64,000 nucleotides of DNA from Calendula officinalis (taxonomy: Eukaryota > Streptophyta > Magnoliopsida > Asterales > Asteraceae): the NCBI GenBank assembly GCA_963853835.1, contig OY970835.1, positions 30,950,047-31,014,046 on the forward strand. The letters are read 5' to 3'. Below are positions 37,975 through 50,700 of this stretch, one piece after another. Each line of letters starts with the position of its first letter. Position 1 is the first letter of the stretch. A program made the position numbers and the translations under genes. A model generated the notes under the pieces. That model did no database searches. It was given only the letters and a program-made list of their open reading frames with translations, and was not told where the DNA came from.

Positions 37975-39070
37975 TCTTCTTCGCAACCATCCAGATAATA
38001 GTCTTCATAGATTAATCCAATACAATCCGATATTCTTCTTCTTTAACCTATTATCAACTTAAATCCGTCCCCAATTTCTTCAGATCTTCAGGAAAAAATA
38101 TTAAAATCGATGTCATTTCCATCCCCCAATCATGCATTGAGCTTACGGAAAACCTAATTCGCGACAATGCATTACAAAACGCCAAAATAATATCGAGAAA
38201 TGCGTGAGAATTTCTGCTTAATTTTGTGACATCTGAGGGGAAATTCATAAAGGAGAAGAAGTTTAAACAGAAACTGAAGCGATAAAGGCGGGTTTATTTG
38301 GCACTCGGATCATATATAACAAAAATTGCCTTCACAAGATTAAATTACATAAATAGTCCCTCAGGCTGTGAGGCATCAGTGGGCCGAGCTTCTTGCTCAA
38401 ATACTTCATTTGTTTGGTAACAAATTTTTAAGTATCAAAAACATAGATTGTGTTGTAGAAGTACGGTTTCCATTGGTATGCTTGTTCGGGCTAGGTTGAC
38501 AATCGAATTCCTAGGTTTTTACGTAAGAATTTTCTGATATTCTTCATCCACTCAGATTTTGAATATTGAAATCCACATACTGTAAGTTTATCATATAGTT
38601 TTGTTCTTTCATAGTTATGTGGAAATCGTGTATCCATAATACAGTGCCTTAATTGGTTAATATTTCTCAATAGCCCATGGATGGGTTACCGCTCGTGGCG
38701 TGATGACATGGTCAAACCACAAGCTTACGTATCCGTAATTTAAGGTGGCAATTTTATATAAAAATTATAAGTACATATATACAATTATACTAACAAATAT
38801 AGAAAACACATAATTATAAATTTATAAGACGATTCACCAATCTTTTTCTTTATTTTCAGTATATTCAACCATTCTTATAACTAAATATACTTGGTCATAT
38901 GGCTTTGTCCTTTAATACGTCTTAAAAACACAACATATGATAGGTAAGGGTAAGTCAATTTGGACCTTAGCATATGTGAAGCCTTACATCCAAGCTTTGG
39001 ACCACTGCATGACCGCATGATCAAGTCATAAGATATGGCGAAGCAAATGCGAGCTTTTTAGAATTGTGAT
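37975..39070. other. PRAF upstream region and intergenic DNA
   Basis: 38050-38290 on the minus strand is leader-like and may be the old 5' UTR. Beyond 38300 nothing recognisable is seen. Confidence 0.4.
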
Positions 39071-39074
39071 TTTA

Positions 39075-41870
39075 GTACTTATATTTTGACTTTCAGTTAA
39101 TACTTATATCATGATGGGTTGCTACTTGATAAATTCACATGCTAAAAACAATAGTTCTCTTGTCTAGTCATTGCATAAATTGGTCACTCAAAGCAGGAAA
39201 TATGGTTATGTGAACTAGTGGTTTGATAGTTAAATGACTAGGTATGTGATAAAAAGAATATTTTGGAACACCTTTTCTGTCAAAACATGACATTTCTTGG
39301 GTTAAATGGTGAGATATATAGGTGTGAACGGGTTCATGGTTCGTGTTTGGATAGAAAGTAAATCATATATTCTGATAATCCCATACTAAATTTTAACAAA
39401 ACCAAACACTAATTCAATCCACAAACATATGCCTAAAATTTATAAAAAAAACAAAGTAATAATCAAATTAATTAAAACTACTCTCCAGAGCTCTGTGAAG
39501 GTTGACCTACAGAATCTGTTATATCCCCCAGCTCAGTTCCAACAGTTGCCACTGGCTATCATCAATGCGGTTAAGTAACAGACTTTTCAGCCCTTCAAAC
39601 AGAGAACATAACCGGGCCTTCACAGCTACTGTCAACCTCTCAGGTATCATTTCCATAACTAATTTAGTATCACAACCCATTGCACGAATGACTTCATAAT
39701 CCAGATTCATACTCTCAACTTCTTCCATTTTATACTTAGTTATACATGACATCAAATAATCATTCAGTTCCTTCAACATTTCCTTCTGCTTTGCAATATC
39801 TTCATCTTGCATTTGTATTTTTGCCTTCTGCTCTGCAATTACTTCATCTTGCATTTGTTTTTCTTCTTGCAACTTGGCCATCTTCTTAAATACCGTGTCA
39901 TCAGGAACTTGTTCCCTTGATCTCTTCTGTGGCGCCTTCAGATTACTCAAAATAATTGTTAATTTTTTCATGAACAGGGCCAGATGTATATATGAAAATA
40001 ATAGTAACTAAATACCTGAGGAAAATCCATGATGAAAGTGGCACTTTTAGACTTCTCAAGCAAGTAATTTCTGACTCGAAGGGGTATTGTTGCTATACGT
40101 CCATTTTGCTTATGTGGCATCATATTTATCTTCAAAAACTTCAACTTATTGAATGGACAAGGTTCATGAGCAAGTCGATCCAGGTGTGATGAGAGACCCT
40201 TGATTACATAATACACAAACAAATACACATTAATAAGAATATAGAAATTTCGATACATGCACAAAAGGTTATGATATATGCAATAAAGTGATACACAAAA
40301 TTATAGCATATTGTATACCTTAACAATTTTCACATCAAGGATCAGAGATTTAGCACTATGGAGCATCTGGAACAAATCAAGAAGTCTGTCACCATGTCTA
40401 AACTTAAAGCCACTGGGTTCTGATGAGAGATTCACTTTCTCTAGAGAATTGAAGCCCTTTGTAGACAAAGGCAAAAACATAGTTTTGAACATGAAGAAAG
40501 TTTTTGGATGTTTGTTGACACATGCTACCAGATTCTTAAGTTGAGGAGCAACTACTTCAAAAACCTCTGGAAATGTTACAGAATCTGTAATTGTGAGATT
40601 AAGTAGTTGTGGGGCACAAACTGTAAATATCTCCAACTTATGCATTTGTAACCCGTGTAAAGTAAGGTCCTTTAAGTTCACACTTTTGGAAAAAAGACTG
40701 ACGCTTTTATCTCCACCGTCAACTAAACACATATTACTCAAATTTAGGGTTTCTAAAGCCGGAAAATCCCAAGCTGAAATTTTTATGCAGGAATTCCCTG
40801 AGGAATGTGCATAATTAAGGGTGAGATGCTTGAGAGTATGAGAACTGAAAAGATATTGTGGAAGCTCGTGGTGTTGACAGCTGTGCCATATCAAAGTAAG
40901 TTGCCTAACATTATACAAGTATGCATAATTCACAATATCTTTAACAAAAAATTGGGTGGTTGGTCCAGTGAATGCAAGCTCAACTGTAGAAAGTTTGGTT
41001 CGATTGTTACGGTGAGATAGTGCATGCTTCACAAATTTGGTAAACCGAGACTTTGTAAGGAACATTCTACTGTTTAAGTTAAGCCGGGTAATTGAAGTCC
41101 AAATATTCTTCCATTTTTTAGACAGAAGTCTGAACAGCATATTTCAAGTCAAGGAAAGAGAGAACGCCAAGAATAACATCATTGGGCAAGTTGCTTATTC
41201 TATCTTCTTCTACCAATTCCATCTGCAATTTGGTAAAGTAGCTGCATGTTTTTGTAGTGTGCATTAGTAAAACTATTTAGTAGAATAATAATAAGATTTA
41301 ATCTTATATTGAAAAGGAGATATGAACAATTTGAACCTAGATAAAGTAGCATGGTGAAGAAAAATACCAAGGAAAGTGAAAGATACAAAAAAATCCACAC
41401 TAACAATAATTGTGGATTTACAAACTCTGCATCCGTAAATCATGATGCAGATGAATGAATCAGAGTTGCACTAATTATCACTACAAATAGAACGTGAATT
41501 ATGAGCATTAAACTGTTTATCTTCAATTACCAGTCCTAATGCACACAGATGATAATTATTACGATCATGAATGCATGATTACATGTTTTCTGCAACAAAA
41601 TTAAACAAGGTATATAGAATGCGAACCTAGGGTTTAAATATAAATTTTTTTAGCAGAACAGAAGACCAGAAAGAGCTTAGATTAATTTAGAAATCAATGA
41701 ATGAGAACAAACTACAATAATCGAGTCGATCCATTAGAGAAAGAATCATCTTACTGAATCGTATCCATGACGTGTTTGCCAAATTTGCGTTCGGATTGCA
41801 TACTCTTAAAATTGATTTTATAGGGGATGTTTGGATTGGCTAATTATTAACACGACTTATTATAGTAGTA
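39075..41870. repeat. Segmental tandem duplication, copy 1
   Basis: Matches 43600-47525 across F-box gene, introns and both flanks (for example GGTTATGTGAA, TGATAGTT, CATGCTAAAAACAA on one side; AAACTGTTTATC and GGGGATGTTTGGATTGGCTA on the other). Divergence is moderate, with many small indels. Copy 1 lacks the later transposon insertions of copy 2 and so shows their empty sites. Confidence 0.9.
39519..41222 (-). pseudogene. F-box / LRR / FBD-like gene, copy 1, frameshifted
   Basis: Exon 1 (41222-40319) starts MELVEEDRISNLPNDVI, a typical F-box (LPNDVILGVLSFLDLKYAVQT). Compared with copy 2 it has lost five bases just after AVQT, bringing a stop at once. The frame resumes at LLSKKWKNIW and runs through LRR-like strands (LKHLTLNYA, LETLNLSNM, LKDLTLHGL, LLNLTITDS). 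Exon 2 (40198-40016) has the FBD-like CPFNKLKFLKINM and YLLEKSKSATFIMDFPQ. Exon 3 (39935-39519) adds a charged coiled coil with a repeat (EVIAEQKAKIQMQDEDIAKQKE). F-box proteins recruit substrates to SCF ubiquitin ligases. Internal Met could give an F-box-less protein. Confidence 0.8.
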
Positions 41871-43599
41871 TTATCTCTACCCCTATTTAGGGGGTAAGGG
41901 CACCCCTGCATTTAGGGGTAAGGGCATTATAGGAATTATATTAATTTAAGGAAAAGGTGCCCTCTTTCTCCAAAACGTCGTCTCCTTTCAACCGTAACCG
42001 GTGCCTCCCCAACCGTCTATCTCTCAGCCGGAACTTCCCCAACCCGTCAATCGTCACCACCATTTGTATATATAAATACAAGCCCTTGCGTTCATCAATT
42101 TCAAACTGGTACAACTGCATCAGATCAAACTTCACGGGCACGACGGTCGTTTATTTTTGTGCTTGCTTTCACGACAATCGTGTTTTCTGATTGAAATCTG
42201 GATCAATTATGGCCGTTTGTAATGTTTATTAAATTAAGTACCCTTCAATTGAAATATTTCCACTATTACGAATGTTGATGTATCAAAGATTCAACTTCTA
42301 CGTTCCTTTCCCTCAGATTTCTTAATTTGCATCAAATCTCAATTGTCTTCCTATATGATTTATTATTATATGTAACAAACGTTTGCACTTCTTGCAAGCC
42401 AACTGTTTGATGAAATGCTTTAATTAATGAAAAAAACTTTATATTTACTTTTTGCTAACCATATTATGCTGTACTGTATCTTGTTTTTTTTTTTTTTTAA
42501 TTCTGACTTGTTAAATTTTAATTGGTATTGTTTCATTTTCTTCAATTAATCGTTTAAGTCTAACTAGCCTATAATCAAAATATGTGGGACTTGTCATCTA
42601 TTAACTATCTAAATTAATTTTATTAACTATCTAAATTAATTTTATTAACTTTCATGACTTTATTTTACCTCAAAAACTATGAGTGTATCACTTATTTTGA
42701 AACCGAGGAAGTACTATTTTTTCATTTATTTTTAGGCCATCAATAGTGGGAAATGGGGAGTTCATGAAATAGTAGCAGTTGCATCATTATGGTCAGGAGT
42801 TCCAGTTGAACAATAAAGTGCTGATGAAAGAACGATATTAGTGGAAGGAACTATCATATTACATCTTTATATAAACAAAAATTATATAAAAAATTTTGGT
42901 TACAAAAATTCCACATGCCCTAGAATTCAAGTTTACCATAGTGTGAAGGTTGCCTTCTTTAGTTTTACTTTCCAGCATTTATGCAATTTAAACGACATTT
43001 TTGTTGCATGTTTGATGTTTGTTTGTTGCTTCTCACCAACCTCTTTTATTCCTTCTGTGTTTTTTTGCTTCCAATTCACTAACAGTAACAAAACAATATA
43101 TTTGTTTATTTGAATAATGAGAGTTCATATGATTTAAGTTGCAGTTGTTTCTTTAACTCGTTATACGTATTATAATGTGGAAAGACCTCATTTATCTTAG
43201 AATGTAAAAGTGGCAACATTGCTTTACCACATTGATCGATATACAGTTATGAAGAAACCCAGAAATTGACGTAATACGTATAAATAAATTGAAGAAAACC
43301 CATAAGCTGGCGATTGATGGTGGTGGTGTATGCGGCTGATTATGAGTACCCAAGGAGGAGTATCGTGTTCCTAAAATCATGGCTTAAGATCAGTGAAGGA
43401 GTTTCTATAAAAACTGAATGTGGACAGCTGGCACAGAAAAGTCTACATGGCATTATGATGGAGTCAGCATTGAGGTGCATTTCAAGCTAAAAGTGTAAGC
43501 AAAACTGCAAAAGGGTAACTTGTCATTATGAATTACATGGTTTATCAGGCTAAAAGTGGATTCAAAATCTTTTCTTTTAATAGGAATATAGATATAGAT
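41871..43599. other. DNA between the F-box duplicates
   Basis: 41880-41935 has a duplicated TTTAGGGG(G)TAAGGGCA block. 42585-42715 is the right half of a Stowaway-like MITE (ends CTTATTTTGAAACCGAGGAA) with a duplicated TTAACTATCTAAATTAATTT. Nothing coding is supported. Confidence 0.5.
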
Positions 43600-43989
43600 A
43601 TTTTGACTTGCAATTAATACTTATATCATGATTATTTGCTACTTTGATAAATTCACATGCTAAAAACAAGATTTGTCTAGTCTAGTCATTGTATTAATTG
43701 GTCACTTAAAGCAGGAAATATGGTTATGTGAATTAGAGGTTTGATAGTTCAATGACCAGGTATGTGATAAAAAGAATACAGTGATACACCTTTTCAGGTT
43801 TTCTGTTATTTCTTGGGCTAAATGGTGAGATATATAGGCGGGACCGGTTCATGGTTCTGAGTTTGGATAAAACTTAAATTATATATTCTGATAATCCCAT
43901 ACTACATTTTAACAAAACCAAACACTACTTCAATCCACAAACATATGCATAAAATTTATCCAAAAAAAAAATGTAATAGTCAAATTAAC

Positions 43990-45896
43990 TAAAACTACTC
44001 TCAACCAAAGTTCTTCCATTTTGTACTTAGTTAAATGTGACATCAAATCATCATGCTTCAACTTCAATTCCTTCAACATTTCCTTCTGCTTTGCAATATC
44101 TTCATCTTGCATTTGTATTTTTGCATTCTGCTCTGCAATAACTTCATCTTGAATTTGTTTTTCTTCTTGCAACTTGGCCGCCTTCTTAGATACCCTGTCA
44201 TTAGGAATTTGTTCTCTTGATCTCTTCTTAGATACCTTGATCAGTTGAAGCAAATTGATTACTCAAAAGAATTGTTAATTTTTCATGAATAGAGCAAATG
44301 TATGAAAATTAGGGGTGAGCACAAAAACCGAATCGAAACCGAAATAATCGCGCTGAAAAAACCAAACCATTTGAAAAATCGATGTGAGTGGTTTTTATTT
44401 TTGGAAAACCAAATGTTTGGGGTGGTTTTTGGGGTGCATACGAAAAACCGAACCGAAAAAACCGTCCCGCCCTACCATGTATATAACTTTCATTTGTAAT
44501 TTTTCACACGTTAAATTCCAATTTTTTTCCAGGTCTTATAATTGTATAAATACTAAAGTTTGGATCATAACTTTTAAGTTAACAAATAGGTAATTTTTAA
44601 GGAAAACAAAAAACCGAAAAGAAAATCGAAACCGAACCGATTTATTGAGCGAAACCGAAATCAAACGGTTTCCAATCTCTAAAAACCAAAGTTTGGGGTT
44701 AGGGGTTTGGTTTTAATTAAAAACCACCCCATACTCACCCCTAATGAAAATAATAACTAAATACCCGAGGAAAATCCATGATGAAAGAGGCACTTTAAGC
44801 AAGTAATTTGTGACTTGAAGGGGTATTGTTGGTATACGGCCATTTTGCTTCTTTGTCATCATATTAATCTTCAAAAACTTCAATTTATTGAATGGGCAAG
44901 CTTCATAAGCAAGTTGATCCAGGCGTGATGACAGAGCCTTAATTACATAATATGAAAACAAATACACATTAAAAAGAATATAGAAATTTCAATACATGCA
45001 CAAAAGATTAAGATATATGCAATAAAGTGATACACAAAATCATAACATATTGTATACCTCGACGGTTTTCACATCAAGGATAAAAAATTTAGCACTATGG
45101 AGTATCTGGAACAAATCAAGACACCATGTCTAAACTTATTGCCACTGGGTTTTGATGAGAGATTCACTTTCTCTAGAGAATTGAAGCCCTTTGTAGACAA
45201 ATGCAAAAAACGAGAGTTATACGTGACGGAAGGCTTTGGATATGTGCTGTCAGATTCTTAAGTACCTTTGGAAATGTAACAGAATCTGTAATTGTGAGAT
45301 TAAGTAGATGTGGGGCACAAACCGTAAATATCTCCAACCTATGCATTTCTAACTGGTGTAAAGTAAGGTCCTTTAAGTTCAAACACTTGGAAAAAAGATT
45401 GACACTTTTATCTCCACCATCAAATAAACACATATTGCTCAAATTTAAAGCCGGAAAATCCCAAGCTGAAATTGTTATGTGGGATTCTGAGGAATGTGCA
45501 TAATTAAGGGTGAGATGCTTGAGAACTGAAAAGATATTGTGGAAGCTCGTGGTGTTGACAGCTATCAAAGTAAGTTGCCTAACATTATACAAGTTCACAA
45601 TATCTTTAATGAAAAATTGGGTGGTTGGTCCAGTGAATGCAAGCTCAACTGTAGAAACTTTGGTACGATTGAGATAGTGCATGCTTCACAAATTTGGTAA
45701 ACCGTAAGGAACATTCGACTGTTTAAGTTAAGCCGGGTAATTAAAGTCCAAATATTCTTCCATTTTTTAGACAAAGTACAAGTCTGAACAGCATATTTCA
45801 AGTCAAGGAAAGAGAGAATGCCGAGAATAGCATCATGGGGCAAGTTGCTTATTCTGTCTTCTTCTACAATGATGTTTCCTCTATCAATTTTTCCAT
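43990..45896 (-). pseudogene. F-box / LRR / FBD-like gene, copy 2, decayed
   Basis: The F-box (RISNLPHDAILGILSFLDLK) and AVQTCTLSKKWKNIW are intact, including the bases lost from copy 1. An 8-bp deletion after SRMFLT breaks the frame. Several further deletions remove parts of the LRR (VNLYNVRQLTLI shortened) and the region coding LVACVNKHPKT. The coiled-coil exon is truncated after KYKMEE. A hAT MITE sits in the last intron. Not coding for a full protein. Confidence 0.85.
44310..44743. mobile_element. Complete hAT MITE with empty site in the paralogue
   Basis: Ends TAGGGGTGAGCAC and complement TAGGGGTGAGTA; perfect 8-bp target duplication ATGAAAAT (44302-44309 and 44744-44751). Copy 1 of the duplicated region has a single ATGAAAAT at the same intron position (39992-39999). 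Confidence 0.95.
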
Positions 45897-46439
45897 CTGC
45901 AATTTGGTAAAGTAGCTGTGCATTAGTAAAACTATTTAGTAGAATAGATTTAATCTTATATTGAAAAGGAGATATGAACAATTTCAACCTAGATAAAGTA
46001 GCATGGTGAAGAAAAATACCAAGGAAAGTGAAAGATACAAAAAAATCCACACTAACAATAATTGTGGATTTACAAACTCTGCATCCGTAAATCATGATGC
46101 AGATGAATGAATCAGAGTTGCACTAATTATCACTACAAATAGAACGTGAATTATGAGCAATTAAACTGTTTATCAAATATTCCAGTACTAATGCACACAG
46201 ATGATGATTATTACGATCATGAATGCCTGATTACATGTTTTCTGCAACTACAATAAAATTAAACAAGGTTTATAGAATGCGAACCTAGGGTTTAAATTCA
46301 ATTTTTTTAAGCAGAACAGAAGACCAGAAAGAGCTTACATTTGAATTAGAAATCAATGAATGAAAACAAACTACAATAATCGAATCGATCCATTAGAGAA
46401 AGAATCATCTTACCTTACGTGAAAATCGCTACGGGAGGA

Positions 46440-47358
46440 AACAGGTATCTTTTTTTTCAATTTTTTTTTTTCAATTGAGATATGACGCTAGAGATAGGCG
46501 GGGATTCACTGCTTTGCAAAAATATACTGCAGCAATTCGAGCTATGGCTTACGGGTCATCCCCTGATTCTCTTGACGAGTACCTACGCATGTCTGAAAGA
46601 ACTGCTAGAGAAAGTATGTATAGATTTTCACAAGGTGTTTTGGAAATATTCGGACCTATTTATTTACGAAAACCAACGGTAACCGATGTTCAAAAATTAT
46701 ATGAGGCACACGAAGAGAGACATGATTTTCCTGGAATTCTTGGTAGCATTGATTGTATGCACTGGGAAGTGGCACATTGTCAAAAACGCGGCCCGTTCAT
46801 ATGACCTTGAAAGATTAAGATATATTTTGTATGCATGTGTTGTAATGCATAATATGGTTGTCGAAGATAAAGGTCGGATGATTTCTCCATATGTGCCGGA
46901 CGGTCCCCGACATGCTTTGTATGTACCGGGAAGTGCAGAATATTTGCACAGGGTTGTCGACATTCGAGACGAAACAACACACGAACGACTTCGACGGGAC
47001 TTGGCGGACCATCTCTACAACATTAGTTTATTTTACGCACACGCCGACGATGAAGAGTAATAATTTATTTTAATTATTATAATTTTTAATTTAATGTTTA
47101 ATTTTTAGTATTTTCATTTTAATTTAAAGTATTGTCATTTTAATTTTATTTAATGTAATGTAATTTTAAATTATATAAAATATTAGTTGTGTGTAAAATA
47201 AATGGAAATGAAATAATGAGATGGAATATAAAATGATGTGGTGTGGTGTGGTGGGTATTTCCACCAAATGATGTGGTGTGGTGGTGGTGTGGTTGCTGAG
47301 GTGGCGATGATATGGCAGAAAAAATCACCACCACATGTGGTGCCCATACCTAGTAGCC
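46440..47358 (+). mobile_element. PIF/Harbinger deletion derivative
   Basis: 46475-46795 encodes part of a Harbinger-type (ALP1-like) nuclease (AAIRAMAYGSSPDSLDEYL, RKPTVTDVQKLYEAHEE, PGILGSIDCMHWE). It jumps at about 46780 to the C-terminal part in another frame (LERLRYILYACVVMHNM, then a stop at 47060). The central DDE region is missing. The right end is GGCTACTAGGTATGGGCACC on the complement, next to TTA. The N-terminal half is also missing. About 48 bases of flanking DNA (TTAGAGAAAGAATCATCTTA and on) occur on both sides. Confidence 0.75.
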
Positions 47359-47523
47359 TTAGAGAAAGAATCATCTTACCTTATGTATTGAAAATCGCTA
47401 CGGAGGAAAATTAGAGAGAGAATCGTATCCATGACGAGTTTGCCAAATTTACGTTCGGCTTGCATACTCTTAAAATTGCTTTTATAGGGGATGTTTGGGT
47501 TGGCTAATTATTAACACGACTTA

Positions 47524-47904
47524 GGGGGTGTTTGGAAAAGCTTATTAAAATAGCTTGTGTTTATTAGCTTATAAGTTTATGAGCTTATTTAAGTTAATAA
47601 GCTTTTGTTAAATAAAGTATTTGGACCGGCTTAAATATTTTAATTGTAAAATGACTAAAAATGACATTTTTAGTAATCTCTTCTAAAATAGCTTGTGAGG
47701 TGAAGTGGGGTTACGATGGGATGACAAAGAGGTAAAAATCATAAATAAGCTAATAATCCCTTCCAAAGTAGCTTATTTAAAACCCCCTAAATAAGCTCAT
47801 AAGCACAAGCTTATAAGCTCTACCAAACACTTAAAAGTGATTATTAAACTTAAATAAGTTTAAAAGCTCATAAGCTTCCTGAATAAGCCCTCCCAAACAC
47901 CCCC
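47524..47904. mobile_element. Tourist-like MITE with empty site in the paralogue
   Basis: GGGGGTGTTTGG ends and complement, 3-bp duplication TTA (47521-47523, 47905-47907); the F-box copy 1 side has one CACGACTTATTATA at 41851-41864. The interior is rich in AGCTTATAAG-type inverted repeats. PIF/Harbinger-type by TIR and TTA target. Confidence 0.9.
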
Positions 47905-47920
47905 TTATTATATTATCACA

Positions 47921-50397
47921 CTAGGTTATAACCCGTGAAAATCACGGGCGGTTAGTAAATTTGCTGAACCTAATTTTTATAGGATATAAAAATAGATTGT
48001 TAATTGCATGATAATTATATATATTTACTCCGTTTCAAAATAAGTGATACACTTGAGGTTGCATGTTTTTTTAGGCAAAATATAATAATGAAGGTTAATT
48101 ATATTAAATTGGATAGTTAGTGGAAGATTAGTCCCACATATTTGAATTAAAGTGAGTTTAATATTGTTTAAAAGTAAAAGTAATGTTAAATGAGTCATTT
48201 CACTTTATCAATAAGAAAATTAGTGGATGTGGGTCCTACTGTTTTTTACTAAATAAGATAAGTTTTCAAAGTGTATCACTTATTTTGAAACACCATAAAA
48301 AAGAAAGTGTATCACTTATTTTGAAACGGTAGAAGTATACAATATGAAATAATAAAATGTTTGTATAACATAAATACTTGCATTTAATTATTAGTAAGAG
48401 AAATGATATTTCTTTCTACATTTTCTTCCTACTCATCATTGCGCCGACCCACTTATAAACTTGACATGTGTACTCTACTATTTCTTTTTCCTCATACCAT
48501 CCTTTAATTTTTACATTTGTCATAATCAAATGAGTAGATATAAGTATGAAAAAAATATCATTATTCTATTATCAATGAAATAGATAAGGTATCCTAAATT
48601 GCTTTATTCGAAAGAGTAGATCTTTATCAATGAGTAGATATAATTTTTACACTTGTCGTAATCAATGATTTTAATAATGATTTTCTGATTGTTCGGGGAA
48701 AGAATAATCACAATTGGGAGAGCAATTTAGAAAGTTGTTTCAAGAAAACTAATTATCGAGATAAATGTGGAATTATCTACTTTTCTGTGGCTTAATTTAA
48801 CTGATTAACAATTTTGATTTTTCAAGTCATAATAATAACTTCAAAAACATACATCCAAACATATAAAACCATAGGAGTGAAGGAATATTTTGTAAAAATA
48901 CATTCTATGCCATGTTTAGGAGGACAAAATTGATTATATCTAACTATAGTCCAAAAAATAGTGTTCAAATTTGAGCTGAATGAGCTTCAAATTTTCAAAA
49001 ACCAGCTCTAGATCATATTTCAACATATAATCACTACTTTAATCATATTAAAACAATACTTGCATCCAATATGATATAAATTAATGAACAAATAATTCTA
49101 CATATAGACATAGATAAAAAAAAAAATTATGTTGCACACAAGTGACACAACATTAAAATACAGAAATTATGAAAAAGGGAAATCTAATGGATGTGTAACG
49201 CAAGTAGCTGCAGCAGCAGCAACCGCAACACCCACACCACTTCCAAAATGAAATGCAACTTTTGATGATTGTTCTTAACTCTCATTTCCCCTAAAATTTC
49301 AAATTCACAAATCAAATCCCAAAACTTTTCATTCAAATCACCAATGTTCAAATATCGATGTCCTTTTCATATGATTAAACAACTGAATATCAATTATAAC
49401 AGTTGACCCATTTTCTTTTAAGTTGTATTCTTATTTTACCCGTTCATAAATAAATTGGTCAAAATTATAAACTCATATCAAAACCTCAGTGAAAAACAGT
49501 TAGAAAAATGTCAATAAAATATAGAAAAGAGGATTACATAATTGCATGCCTCATTTCAATCTGGTCAACAAACCTGCAAATTTTCCATATGGTTTTTCCT
49601 TTCCAGACAAATCTTGAATCACAAACCTGCAAACTATAATATTTATTAACATCTATTAAAGTAAATTTGATCCCACAAATTTTTTTAATGAAAACATTAA
49701 GTTGAACCTGTAAATCATTTGCCATTCTGCTGCTACCTCAGAATGTCTAAATTACAAAAAGTCAATATTTATATATGCAGTTTACCAGCATTGTAGAAAA
49801 CGATCTGCACAAATATATTATGTTTATGCTATTGGATTAGATCGTACTTATCAACAGAAGTAAATGATTATAAGTGATCAATGTTGCATATTATACATCA
49901 TCACGTACCTCGTTAACTTTAAGGCCTTCTCAATTTGCAATTCTTCACCGCATATTTTCTGCATCCGCAAAATATTCCACACCGAAATCGATTCAATTAA
50001 GAGTAATATCAGATAAGAAGTATGAAAACAAACCTTGAATTCATATCCAACTACCATCCATAGTAGCCGGAGATGAAAGAGACTCATGTGATGTGAAGGT
50101 ACGATGGTGGGGGTGCTGATGGCGGTGGATGGAGAGGGTGAAAATTTAGGAATTGAGAATTTAGGAATTGCATTTAATTCGTTAAACTTTCCTCAACAAA
50201 TTAGCTATATTTTTGGAATACATGCAAGGCATTTAATCATATTAATTCAAATTAAAAAACTGATTTTATTGTGTTTACAGACCATATGGGCGGGAAAAAG
50301 AATTCAGCAGCCAATAGGAAGCTGCCATGTGGCAAGTTGGGGGTCTAAAAAGAGGCCAAGTGACATCCTAAAAGCTTGATTTATTATATTAAATAGA
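47921..50397 (-). mobile_element. Non-autonomous Helitron 1
   Basis: Minus strand begins TCTATTTAATATAATAAATC and ends with hairpin GCCCGTGATTTTCACGGG, then TTATAACCTAG. Host A and T flank it. 2.48 kb, no RepHel protein. It carries a Stowaway-like MITE 107 bases from its 3' end and sequence of unknown origin at 49200-50130, perhaps captured host DNA. Confidence 0.85.
48028..48335. mobile_element. Stowaway-like MITE inside Helitron 1
   Basis: Ends CTCCGTTTCAAAATAAGTGA and complement CTTCTACCGTTTCAAAATAA, TA on both sides (48026-48027, 48336-48337). Confidence 0.75.
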
Positions 50398-50554
50398 TAC
50401 CAAAACTCCTTCCGCGTTTCGGTACATGCCTTCCATCCTATTCCCAGGAAATCCATTCCTTCCTATTTTCATTTCTTTACTTTTGGTGGGGAAATCAAAT
50501 TTTGTAAGCAAAATTCTTCGTATCATTTCTACTGAGAAATGGGGCAACTAGTAA

Positions 50555-50700
50555 AAAAAAGGGTATAAATTATAAAAGTCACGTGCTTCTGTAATCACGT
50601 TCAAAACCCTAGCCTCTGGTTCTCCTCCTTCTCGTTGCTTCTGTTTCAATTTCTCATCTGCAGTTTGATTAAACCTTGTTCTCATCCTCCATAACGAGGT
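50555..50700 (+). promoter_or_regulatory. Orphan promoter and 5' leader with telo-box
   Basis: TATA-like GGTATAAAT (50562-50570), then AAAACCCTAGC (50603-50613, a telo-box AAACCCTA), a C/T-rich leader and an intron donor-like CGAG|GTATGTAAT (50698/50699). This layout is typical of plant ribosomal-protein and other growth genes with a leader intron. No coding exon is found downstream, so it may be a gene fragment. Confidence 0.4.

Larger units (their letters stand above)
43600..47525. repeat. Segmental tandem duplication, copy 2 (with insertions)
   Basis: Homologous to 39075-41870 but interrupted by a hAT MITE (44310-44743) and a PIF/Harbinger relic (46440-47358). A Tourist MITE (47524-47904) follows at its right edge. 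Confidence 0.9.

Noticed and set aside
38054..38248. 64-codon minus-strand frame upstream of the PRAF gene
   Set aside because: It falls in the expected old 5' leader and resembles no PRAF N-terminus.
42841..43113. 90-codon plus-strand frame
   Set aside because: Cys/Phe-rich translation of AT-rich DNA, no homologous frame elsewhere in the window.
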